A stretch of 21,505 nucleotides of DNA from Euryarchaeota archaeon UBA58 (GTDB taxonomy: Archaea; Thermoplasmatota; Poseidoniia; Poseidoniales; Thalassarchaeaceae): positions 1 through 21,505 of the forward strand of contig DAHR01000002.1 in NCBI GenBank assembly GCA_002498525.1, in the 5' to 3' direction. A program made the translations under genes and the position numbers. Shown here piece by piece: positions 1-8,200 of this stretch. The notes under the pieces are model-generated. The model worked only from the letters and a program-made list of their open reading frames with translations, ran no database searches and was not told the origin of the DNA. The first letter of the stretch is position 1, and each line of letters opens with the position of its first letter.

Positions 1-72
1 GGTGGTATTCTAGGCATCTTGGGTGCGGGAATGTACAAACTCAGTCCATATCATATTGTGAAAACTGAATGA
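1..72 (+). CDS. C-terminal end of an unknown, probably membrane-associated protein (5' partial)
   Basis: Frame 1 is open from the window edge to a TGA at 70-72 and encodes 23 residues beginning GGILGILGAGMYKLSP. The Gly/Ile/Leu-rich stretch followed by a short polar tail resembles the end of a membrane segment. The fragment is too short to assign to a family. It lies on the same strand as the three following genes. It could be a chance open stretch, since only 24 codons are visible. Confidence 0.4.
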   Translation, partial: GGILGILGAGMYKLSPYHIVKTE

Positions 73-117
73 TCTGACATTCGACGTCAATCAATCGTCC
101 GGCGTACTGAGGCGCTG

Positions 118-161
118 TTCAGACGCTAGCCATACGATTGCCTCTAATCGTAACGGCGCCC
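118..161 (+). repeat. Upstream element, copy A (partner at 1499-1543)
   Basis: The first 39 bases (118-156) match 1499-1537 at 30 positions without gaps, including an exact 11-base start TTCAGACGCTA and the blocks CGATT and AACGG. Copy A also contains a perfect 7-bp inverted repeat, TACGATT (133-139) and AATCGTA (146-152), around a 6-base spacer. The element ends about 70 bp before the start codon at 233. It could be an operator, a leader-RNA structure or an old duplicated upstream region. The sequence alone cannot decide. Confidence 0.55.
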
Positions 162-195
162 ATTTCGAGCCATGAATACAATATCTGAGTTCGTA

Positions 196-209
196 TGTAA
201 ATAATTATA
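196..209 (+). promoter_or_regulatory. Probable archaeal TATA box for the zinc-finger gene
   Basis: The AT-rich run TAAATAATTATA is centred near position 204, about 28 bp before the ATG at 233. That is the spacing expected if transcription starts at or next to the start codon (a leaderless mRNA). No Shine-Dalgarno sequence precedes this ATG, which fits leaderless translation. Confidence 0.5.
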
Positions 210-232
210 CCAACACATTCGTCAGTCTGGCC

Positions 233-526
233 ATGAGCGTATGGGATATCGTGGATGTGGTTGCCGGCACATCGCTATTTATTGCGTTGGGACTCTCAGG
301 GGACTTGTACGCCGTTTACAAGGTGTCCCGTTGGACCTACAGCGGAGTCCATGAAATGATTGAAGATTCCAATGGGAATAGAACATACAAGTGTGGTATC
401 TGTGGTGTAGAAGGACACAACAGACGTACGTGTCAAGATAATGTGACTTGTAGAGGCTGCGGTAACGAAGAGCCAGATGAAGTTTGGGAAGAAGGCGACA
501 AGGTTGTGTGCAACTACTGCCTCTAG
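233..526 (+). CDS. Small membrane-anchored protein with zinc knuckle and C4 zinc site
   Basis: The product has 97 residues. Residues 8-29 form one moderately hydrophobic segment and are probably a membrane anchor. Residues 54-67 match the zinc-knuckle pattern C-x2-C-x4-H-x4-C exactly (C54, C57, H62, C67; core CGICGVEGHNRRTC). A second site uses C73/C76 and C93/C96 in a ribbon-like C4 arrangement ending at the penultimate residue. Zinc knuckles usually bind single-stranded nucleic acid or proteins, so a membrane-tethered binding role is an inference. The ATG at 233 is supported by a TATA-like box ~28 bp upstream. The next gene starts 65 bp downstream on the same strand, so co-transcription is possible. 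I do not recognise the family as a whole. Confidence 0.75.
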   Translation: MSVWDIVDVVAGTSLFIALGLSGDLYAVYKVSRWTYSGVHEMIEDSNGNRTYKCGICGVEGHNRRTCQDNVTCRGCGNEEPDEVWEEGDKVVCNYCL

Positions 527-591
527 AGCTCATTACCCTCGTCGTCTAATCTTGGCCACGAAGTTATGAGCCGTGAGGTTCTGAGCCATTT

Positions 592-1425
592 GTGCTCGAG
601 CAGGTCTTACTGGCTGCAATTATCGCTGGCCTAGTTGCGACGCTTGTAACTGTGCTAATCGAGAGATATGGCGGTTTAGTGGGCGGAGCCTTAGGAACTG
701 TTCCATCGACAATCATTCCAGCAGTTATTGGAATGTCGCTTGCACAAGAGAATGCTGACCTGATGGCTAGCCTCTCGGTAGTACCGCTCGGTATGTTGGC
801 GAATGCCATCTTCCTTTCAGTGTGGATTTACTTCCCTGAGATGATTCCTAATTTATCCTCAAGCAAGGGGTTAGTAGCGACAATCTTTGTTTCTCTATTG
901 ATCTGGTTATTGGTGGGAACGTCAGTAATACTTGCTGTAGATGAGGCACGCAATTCCCTCAGCGCACAAGAGATTGCGATTGCCGGTGTTGCCCTAACCG
1001 CGGTCTTGGGTTTGTCTTTGGGTTGGAAACCACGAGCAACACCTCCTGGAACGAAAAAGGTAAGCAAATCGATGTTGATTACTAGAGGTTTGATGGCCGC
1101 TACTGCCATTGGAATTTCGGTTTGGATTGCTAATTTGGGCTATTCATTAGTTGCTGGACTTGCATCGGTTTTCCCAGCAATTTTCCTAACGTCGATGGTG
1201 GCTCTTTGGATATCTCAAGAGGCCTCAGTACCGAGGGGAGCAGCTGCACCAATGTTGCTTGGAGGAGGTTCTGTTGGAGTCTATGCCTTGCTCGCGATGA
1301 CAACTTTGGATGAGTTCGGATTGTACACTGGTTCACTGGTCGCATGGGTGGTATCGGTATCGTGCTGGTCGCTACCTGCCTACGGTTACTTGAGGTGGAG
1401 AAGAAGCATTGTGTCCGAGAACTGA
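592..1425 (+). CDS. Multi-pass membrane protein with internal tandem duplication, function unknown
   Basis: The product has 277 residues and starts at GTG 592. It is almost entirely hydrophobic, with roughly eight to nine membrane segments. The two halves resemble each other. The block RYGGLVGGALGTVPSTIIPA (about residues 25-44) aligns with NLGYSLVAGLASVFPAIF (about 181-198), and both are followed by a hydrophobic stretch, a QE pair and a second Pro/Gly-rich helix. Such duplicated inverted or tandem architectures are common in small-molecule transporters, but no substrate or named family can be read here. A basic linker (WKPRATPPGTKKVSK) separates the halves and probably faces the cytoplasm. 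The tail is also basic (RWRRS). There is no in-frame ATG upstream and no clear Shine-Dalgarno site, so the start is tentative. Confidence 0.8.
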   Translation: MLEQVLLAAIIAGLVATLVTVLIERYGGLVGGALGTVPSTIIPAVIGMSLAQENADLMASLSVVPLGMLANAIFLSVWIYFPEMIPNLSSSKGLVATIFVSLLIWLLVGTSVILAVDEARNSLSAQEIAIAGVALTAVLGLSLGWKPRATPPGTKKVSKSMLITRGLMAATAIGISVWIANLGYSLVAGLASVFPAIFLTSMVALWISQEASVPRGAAAPMLLGGGSVGVYALLAMTTLDEFGLYTGSLVAWVVSVSCWSLPAYGYLRWRRSIVSEN

Positions 1426-1498
1426 TTTCAGAATGTTAAATCAATTATGACCCACTATTCGCTGGGGGCACTCACTCGAAGGGGTTCCAGTCAGTCCT

Positions 1499-1543
1499 TT
1501 CAGACGCTACCCTTGCGATTACCCTTGAGCGGAACGGGAGCCC
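1499..1543 (+). repeat. Upstream element, copy B (partner at 118-161)
   Basis: This is the second copy of the TTCAGACGCTA element, with 30 of 39 positions identical to 118-156. It ends 37-46 bp before the start of the large surface-protein gene (GTG 1580 or ATG 1589). The inverted repeat of copy A is degraded here (GCGATT against GAGCGG), so a conserved hairpin is not supported, but the primary sequence is. The rest of the 154-bp gap (1426-1579) holds an AT-rich patch at 1434-1450 and a weak TATA-like GATGATATT at 1559-1567. Confidence 0.5.
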
Positions 1544-1579
1544 TATGATTAGGGGAAAGATGATATTGCGCTTGGCTAA

Positions 1580-4500
1580 GTGAAATGTATGAGGAACGTT
1601 GCAATTTTGCTTACCCTAACAATGTTGCTCGCTCTGATCCTTCTCATGTTGGGAATGAGCGCTTCTTTCGGAATCGCCTCACAGGATGAACGGAAATCTA
1701 CCTCTTTGGAAGATGAAACTCCACTTCTTCTGACCCACTCAACAATCACCGACATCGGCTTCTCGGCCGACTCGATTTACACAAACACAACAATCGCCGC
1801 GGGCACTTACAACGGCTGTGCAATTCTTGAGAATCAAAGCATGGTTTGCTGGGGTGACAATGAGTATGGTCAACTCGGCGATGGGACTACTACCGGATCG
1901 GCGGTGCCGATTTACGTCAACGTTGCCGCTAACGAAACTCCTGTCGAGGTCACGGTTGGGCAAGTCACAGCCTGTGCCTTGATGGAATCAGGGAACATCT
2001 ACTGCTGGGGCTCAGGTTACTATGGTAAGATGGGTAACGGTGAACCCTGGAACGATGATTATGTGAATACTGAGATGCGTCAAGTATTGCTTCCTGAAGG
2101 TCAAGGCGGTCAAACGGTCTCGATTTCCGGCGGCCACATCTGCACTATCCTCGACAACGGTGACGTCTACTGTTGGGGTCGAGGCAACCAAGGTCAACTC
2201 GGATATGGAGGCACATCAAATCGCAATATTCCAGCAAAGGTAAATTTGCCCGGACAGCGAAGTGCGATTGCGATTTCGACCGGGACCTTCATGACTTGTG
2301 CTATCACGACCGATGGAATGGGCTACTGTTGGGGCGAAAATGACGAGGGGCAACTCGGGAATGGCACTACAAATTCGAGGCGGATGACACCCGCCGAGGT
2401 CCTCTTTCCATCTGGATACACCCCTGTTTCTATCTCGGCTGGCGATGACTTCGCCTGTGCTTTGATGGATAATCGCAAGGTGATGTGCTGGGGTGAGAAT
2501 AACGATGGTCGCTTGGGCCAAGGTCCTTTGGCAACCGATGATGAAACAACGCCTGTTTGGGTGAGTATGGAGAATAGTGAGACGGCTCATTTCCTTGATA
2601 TCGGAACAAAATCTGCTTGCATGATTCTGGATTCAGGGGAAACCAAGTGCTGGGGTACAAATGAGGAGGGCCAAATAGGCCAGGGAGACACCGATATCGA
2701 CTATTATTCTACTCCAACTGAGGTGAACGGTAACTACGACTTCGTCGCTCTTTCAATCAATTCAGATACTATTTGTGCGATTACATCTAACGCAGAAGGA
2801 TACTGCTGGGGAGATAATGAGGCTGGCCAGACTGGACGTGGATCAATAGATACCGACGAACCGACACCAGGTGAAATTTTGTTTACTCCGAATCACCTGA
2901 TGCTCGATGATCGTGATCCGGATGAAGACGGTATTCTTTCGATCTTCGACCCCTTTCCAAGAGGGTGCATTCCAGGCAGTTGGTTCAATTCTACTCTGGG
3001 TGATTGTCAGTGGAACTCCCCTGGTCATTACACAGATCAAGCAGAGTTGACTCAAGAGATTCCTTGCCCGATTGGCAGCTATCAGCCGAATACGGGTCAG
3101 TCGAGTTGCTTACTCTCGCCGCCGGGTAATTACACAGACGTTGAAGCATCGATTACACCAACTCCATGCCCAGCCGGCCAATATCAGCCAGCTGAAGGTC
3201 AGACGGCATGTCTAATCGTTGACCTTGGACATTTTTCTCTTGAGGGTTCAGTTGAGCAGACTCCTTGTCCGAAAGGTACGTTTCAAGATTCGGTCGGACA
3301 GTCGACTTGCTTAGATGCAGATCCGGGTTATTACGTTGACATCAAAGGCTCAAACAGTCAGTTTCCCTGCCCTTTGGGAACCTATTCTCAATCATCTGGA
3401 TCGCATTCTTGCACTAACGCAGATATTGGATATCATGTACCATATTCAGCATCATCAGAACAATTCGAGTGCTCCCTCGGGACATATTCTGACACTGTCG
3501 GATTAACTGATTGTAAATTAGCGTCTCCCGGACATTACACAGATGTTACCGGTGCTACAACTGATTTTGCCTGTTCGTTCGGATTTTACCAACCTCTGAG
3601 TGGTCAATCTCTCTGCTTAGAGGCTGACCCCGGGCACTTTGTGTCAAACAATGGCGCCACTGAACAAATTGAGTGCGGGTTGGGATTCTTCCAAAGCCAA
3701 TCCGGCTCAGATAGGTGTACACCTTCTAAGCCTGGGAATTACGTTAATCAGACCGGAGCCTCCGCTCAAACCCCTTGTGACTCAGGATATTACCAAAACC
3801 AGTTCGTGAGTACAGAATGTCGAGCTGCTGACCAAGGCCACTATGTGGCTGAAACAGGATCATTGTTGCAATCAAAATGCGAAATTGGTTCTTTTTCAGC
3901 CCAAATCGCTTCAGTAGGATGTACTTCCGCTACGCCTGGTCACTTCGTTAGTATTGAAGGTGCGACAAACCAAACAGTTTGTTCGAATGGAACTTTCCAA
4001 CCAGAATATGGCCAGAGTTCATGCCTAAACGCTGAAGCGGGTCATTTTGTTCCTGAATCTGGTGCAAGTGAGCAGATTCCATGCCATACAGGGACATATC
4101 AGAATCTCGTCGCGATGACTTCGTGTATTGAGGCAGATCCCGGTCATCACGTTCCAGAGACAGGTATGACGGAACAGATAATCTGTGCAGCAGGATCTTA
4201 CCAATTCAATTCTGGACAGGGGACATGTCGAGCCGCAGATCCGGGGCATTTTGTTCAGATATCAGGCCTGACTGGACAAAACAAGTGTATCGAAGGTTGG
4301 TATCAACCATCCGAAGGGAAAGCCGAATGCCTGCAGGCCGAACCTGGTCACTTTGCCTCAGGAATAGGTTCGGTTACTCAAACCGAGTGTGGATTAGGAA
4401 CCTTCCAAGAATGGCCTGGTGCAAGCAAGTGTGAGGATGCTCACATTGACCATTACGTTGACACTATTGGCTCGATATCACAGTCCCCGTGCCCGACGGG

Positions 4501-4651
4501 ATCCAGTCAACCGCTCGTCGGGCAGAGCAAATGCGTTTGGCCATTCGGAGTAGAGTCACCAGCCATTCTTTTCGTCTCCGCCGGTGTAATCGGTATTCTG
4601 AGCTTAATCGCATTTTTGATGATACGCAGAAACCCATTGAAACGGATTTAG
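1580..4651 (+). CDS. Surface-anchored RCC1-propeller protein with 15 Cys-rich repeats
   Basis: The product has 1023 residues and begins with a signal peptide (hydrophobic core about residues 7-31). Seven RCC1-type motifs of the form CWGxxxxGQLGxG lie between residues ~80 and ~440, enough for a complete seven-bladed propeller. Every blade carries C-x9-C-W-G (first pair C80/C90). A short Asp-rich linker (DDRDPDEDGI) leads to 15 repeats of 33-34 residues (about 481-985) with the pattern PGHYV...Q..C..G.YQ...GQ..C. These resemble the ephrin-receptor-like/GCC2-GCC3 Cys-rich repeats. A membrane helix (~993-1014) and the basic tail RRNPLKRI anchor the C-terminus, placing both repeat domains outside the cell. 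The start is GTG 1580 or ATG 1589, and a weak TATA-like box at 1559-1567 fits ATG 1589 better. A ligand-binding or adhesive role is likely but unproven. Confidence 0.9.
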   Translation: MKCMRNVAILLTLTMLLALILLMLGMSASFGIASQDERKSTSLEDETPLLLTHSTITDIGFSADSIYTNTTIAAGTYNGCAILENQSMVCWGDNEYGQLGDGTTTGSAVPIYVNVAANETPVEVTVGQVTACALMESGNIYCWGSGYYGKMGNGEPWNDDYVNTEMRQVLLPEGQGGQTVSISGGHICTILDNGDVYCWGRGNQGQLGYGGTSNRNIPAKVNLPGQRSAIAISTGTFMTCAITTDGMGYCWGENDEGQLGNGTTNSRRMTPAEVLFPSGYTPVSISAGDDFACALMDNRKVMCWGENNDGRLGQGPLATDDETTPVWVSMENSETAHFLDIGTKSACMILDSGETKCWGTNEEGQIGQGDTDIDYYSTPTEVNGNYDFVALSINSDTICAITSNAEGYCWGDNEAGQTGRGSIDTDEPTPGEILFTPNHLMLDDRDPDEDGILSIFDPFPRGCIPGSWFNSTLGDCQWNSPGHYTDQAELTQEIPCPIGSYQPNTGQSSCLLSPPGNYTDVEASITPTPCPAGQYQPAEGQTACLIVDLGHFSLEGSVEQTPCPKGTFQDSVGQSTCLDADPGYYVDIKGSNSQFPCPLGTYSQSSGSHSCTNADIGYHVPYSASSEQFECSLGTYSDTVGLTDCKLASPGHYTDVTGATTDFACSFGFYQPLSGQSLCLEADPGHFVSNNGATEQIECGLGFFQSQSGSDRCTPSKPGNYVNQTGASAQTPCDSGYYQNQFVSTECRAADQGHYVAETGSLLQSKCEIGSFSAQIASVGCTSATPGHFVSIEGATNQTVCSNGTFQPEYGQSSCLNAEAGHFVPESGASEQIPCHTGTYQNLVAMTSCIEADPGHHVPETGMTEQIICAAGSYQFNSGQGTCRAADPGHFVQISGLTGQNKCIEGWYQPSEGKAECLQAEPGHFASGIGSVTQTECGLGTFQEWPGASKCEDAHIDHYVDTIGSISQSPCPTGSSQPLVGQSKCVWPFGVESPAILFVSAGVIGILSLIAFLMIRRNPLKRI

Positions 4652-4698
4652 AATTTCAAAGGGCTTTCAGTGGGTCATTTCAGTGACTACCCTCTGAT
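4652..4698. other. Convergent intergenic gap with TTTCAGTG direct repeat
   Basis: This 47-bp gap lies between the stops of two convergent genes. TTTCAGTG occurs twice (4665-4672 and 4678-4685), and a related TTTCA lies at 4654. No T-rich archaeal terminator or stable hairpin is visible on either strand. Confidence 0.4.
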
Positions 4699-5175
4699 TC
4701 AGAAATTTTCTGGTATATCCATCGGACTGAACAGATGCCCGGGGCTCGTCGCTTCTGCCATCTGCACGCGCAGCCGCATCTCCCAGTCCCGCAGCAGCGT
4801 CAGCGCGGAAGCGAGAGGAATCTCGCTGCCATTGACGATTGTGCGAATTATCGTATCGAAGATATCCATCCGGTCCTCATCCAGAGAACCGAGCAAGCGG
4901 TCCAGAGAGAAGGAATCAATCGCCGGAGCAACACCGTCGATCTCGACCGGCCAAGGCTCGGCGAGCCTCGCAGGCAACACCTCTCCGCTCGCCTCAGCCG
5001 CGTCCTCGAGCGAATCCTTCAGCGCTCGGATGTATTTCGACACCACCAAAGCGACTTCGACAACCGGAAGGCTGTACTGCTTGACGAAGTTGACCATGTT
5101 CTCCTGCAGGAACAGCAGACGCTCCGCCACCGGTTCATCGGCGCCAGGCATCTTCGCATCCTCATCCACGAGCAT
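4699..5175 (-). CDS. Unrecognised acidic, helical cytoplasmic protein
   Basis: The product has 158 residues from ATG 5175. An extension to TTG 5202 would add nine residues (167 in total), and a stop lies just upstream of that. It has no signal peptide, membrane segment or Cys motif. The composition is acidic and rich in Leu/Ala/Val, and predicted helices include VVEVALVVSKYIRALKDSLE and DRMDIFDTIIRTIVNG. I do not recognise the family. It follows the giant surface-protein gene on the same strand by 57 bp (30 bp if TTG is used), so it is probably its operon partner. This strand was preferred over the two overlapping + frames because those read as Ser/Arg-rich, low-complexity shadows. Confidence 0.7.
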   Translation of the reverse strand: MLVDEDAKMPGADEPVAERLLFLQENMVNFVKQYSLPVVEVALVVSKYIRALKDSLEDAAEASGEVLPARLAEPWPVEIDGVAPAIDSFSLDRLLGSLDEDRMDIFDTIIRTIVNGSEIPLASALTLLRDWEMRLRVQMAEATSPGHLFSPMDIPENF

Positions 5176-5232
5176 TCCAAGCGAAGCCCATTCAAGAAGC
5201 AACCGAAGTGACTAGGCCCAGCCTAAGCTGAC

Positions 5233-8200
5233 TCAAGATGTCGTCCGGTCATCGTATCGAATCGGCGAGCCGGAGTTCCCGCGCACACCGTCGAGCAGAT
5301 CGTCGCGTATCTCGAACAGATCGTTCAACCAATCGCCGTCGGTATCCCAATTCGTCGGATCGGTCCCGTCAGCAATCTGGTCGCCATCGATATCAATCAA
5401 CCACCAGCCCCAGACATATTCCCCAAGTCCGGTATTGGGCAGGTGGTTCTTGTCACCCGCGAAGCGGTTGTAGGAATCGGTCCAAGCCCCATTGACCAGA
5501 ATCTCATCGTCGGAGGTGTCGAGATATTGGTAATCAGCATCGTGGTCATCGACGATGTAAGCATATAATTCGTCGTTATTGTTGATTTTGTACATGCGGA
5601 AATAGTTGGATTCGAGCGCTGCAAGCCCGCCACAAGTACCCAGCAGCGACTCGCGCAATTGCCACCATTCCTGCACCACATTCCCCGAGCAATCGTAGAG
5701 GTTCGCCTGCCGTACCAAGGTTGGTGAAGCGAGGGTCGCATTGACCACGCCGTAGTATTCCTGGAAGTTGTTGTAGGGCACGTAAACGCAGGTTCCGGAT
5801 GTGCAATCCCAATCGCCGTCGTTATCCGCATCCTGCCCCACATCGCTCGCGTCCGTCGCGTCGTGCGTGAACCACACCCAATCCAAAGTGGGCCGCCCGA
5901 TGGTCCCGCCGTCCACTGTTACTGGCTTCAGCACAGTCGGTGTCACGTGGAACCAAACGACTGAGATCTGCAGGTATGAGGACCAGTTATCGTTGGTTTC
6001 GTTCCATCCTCTGTAATACTCATAGAAGTCGGGCATCATGTCGCCGTCCGTGTCGTTGTCCAGTGGATTCGTTCCGTACTTGAACACCTCACGGCCGTCG
6101 GAGAGGTTCATGTTCTGGATGTAGTCGGTTACGCTTCCTGATGTGAAAACAGGTTCCATGATCAGGGAATCGTCATCGCTGTCATCATCGAGTGGATGGG
6201 TGCCGTTATTGTATTCCATCTCGTTGGTGAAGTAGAGGTTCGAGTTTGATAGGCCGAGCTGTTCTTCGATCGGTGATGCTGTGAATTCTCGATTCTCCCA
6301 AGCGCCTTGCTGTGCTGGTGTGTCGAAAATCGTGCGGTCGTACCAGCCGTCTGCGTCTGGGTCGTAATGGATGTCGAGTGGGTTGAGCGGGTTGAGTGAC
6401 CAGCGATATGCGTTCACCGGCATCCACTGTCCGTAGATCGAGAAGCAGAACTCCCAGCCGTCTGGCAGCCCGTCGCTGTCGGAGTCGTCGTCTGTCGGGT
6501 CGGAGACTCCGGCGAGGCTGATATTGAAATTGTCTGGGTCGACATTGTTGATTAGACCGGCGCGCTCTGCCGAGACGAGGCTCTTGGTCGCGAAAAGGAC
6601 GTAGAGTTGGTCGGATGCCGCTGCCTGCGTCATGCTCTGCTCCTGCATGTATGCCGTTACGGTGTCGAGGCCGTAGGAGACCAGTCCGGTGCCGTTGGGG
6701 ATGGTTCCTATAGCCGATCGTTTACCGTATACTCGGGCGTCGTATTCGGCGAGATTGTCGAAGGATTCGGAGTCGGAAATGTAACCGTCACCGTTGCAGT
6801 CGTACGAATCGTCGTCGCTGTCGACGTGAACATCGGTGTCGGTCAGCGGGTTCATGGTCCAGATGTTGGCTTCGAGATTCCACTCGGTGAACCAGTATTC
6901 GTAGCCGTCACTCATGCCGTCGCGGTCCGTGTCCTCGGCGTTAGGGTCGGTGATTCCGAGCAGGGCCTGGAGGAGTGGAAGTGCTTGGTCTCCGTCCTGC
7001 CAATTCTCGAATTGCGCGATTGCAATCTCTGCCCTGCCCTCCTTGTTGAAGAGGATGCGATAGATTCTGTTGACAGCTTCGTCGGGGTCGAGGCTCTCGG
7101 CCTCTTCCCAGAGGCGAGGTGCGTCGGGTGGGGAGAGGCCGCCATTCTGTGGATTTTGGTTGGTCAGATTCAGCTCGACAAGGTCTGTGATGCCATCGTG
7201 GTCGGAGTCATACCCGCCATCACCCGCGACCAGCGGGTTGAGTGTCCATACCTGGTCGGTGGAGTTCCAGCGCGTGAACATCAATTCGATACCGTCGAGC
7301 AGGCCGTCGCCATCGGTGTCGGCTACGTTGGGGTCGGAGGTGTAGCCAGTCTTGTTAATCTGGTCCTGCGTCAGGAATGAGCCGAATGAGCGGGTTGATT
7401 CAGCCGAAAGCCAAGGTGTTGCGAGCAACTCGCCGCCGACGTGCAGCAGGTAGAACTGCGGCACAGTCGTCAGGTCGTCGACTTCGCTGAAATTGCCGTC
7501 GATGCTGTTGTATTCCTCCCAATTGTTCATCCCATCTCCATCAGGGTCGCCCGTCTGATCCCTCTCATCGACCGGATTTAGTGTCCAAGCCTCATCGAAA
7601 AGACTCCAACGGGCGAAGTAGACTTCCCAGCCATCTGGCATGCCATCACGGTCTGAATCCGCCGAGAGAGGATTTGCGGCGCCGACATCTTCGGGAGTCG
7701 TGCCGTTCACCAGACTGCTGTACATCAGACTGGTGTGATAGCCGAAAGAGCCCCCAGCAAATCCGATCCATGACTCATCGGCGAGCAGTGTAGTGAAATT
7801 CTCAGGGAACTCGAGCCCGGTGTCGGTCGAATCGGTGTGGATGATGTTGTCCTTGAGGTGATATTCCAGCCAATTGACCAAACTCTCGTTGAGGTCGAGG
7901 ACGCCGTCGTGGTTGACATCATAGCCGTCGCCATCGGGATTGTTGAGTGCGTCCGAGCCATTCAGTGGATTGATCCCACGATTGTTTCGCGCCCACGAGC
8001 ACTGGTAACGAGCCTCCCAGCCGTCTGGCAGGCTGTCGCCGTCTGAATCTGGATTGTTCGGGTCGGTCTTGGTCCAGTTCTCGGCTGCGCTGGCGCTCTC
8101 GCCATGGGTGGGAAGGCCCTCGCGCAGAACTGTTTCAAGCAGGTTGCCCCACATGTATTCGCAGAGATTCGAGAGGCCGTCGTTGTCGGCATCTGCGTCT

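Noticed and set aside
3020..4535. Recent DNA tandem repeat or CRISPR-like array in the surface-protein gene
   Set aside because: The periodicity is at the protein level. The DNA units have diverged too much for a recent expansion, and there is no constant repeat with variable spacers.
1..4651. AT-richer left block as a provirus or insertion element
   Set aside because: No integrase, transposase, terminal repeats, tRNA site or virion gene is present; the genes are membrane and surface proteins.
4670..5215. Overlapping + strand frames of 181 and 158 codons at 4670-5215
   Set aside because: They read as Ser/Arg-rich or Arg/His/Gln-rich sequence without domains, while the minus frame gives a normal acidic helical protein in operon-like spacing.
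6607..7380. Long + strand open frame (257 codons) opposite the giant gene
   Set aside because: It is the antisense shadow of Asp/Gly-rich repeat codons. It is Val/Gly-rich, has no recognisable domain, and lies wholly inside a strongly supported gene.
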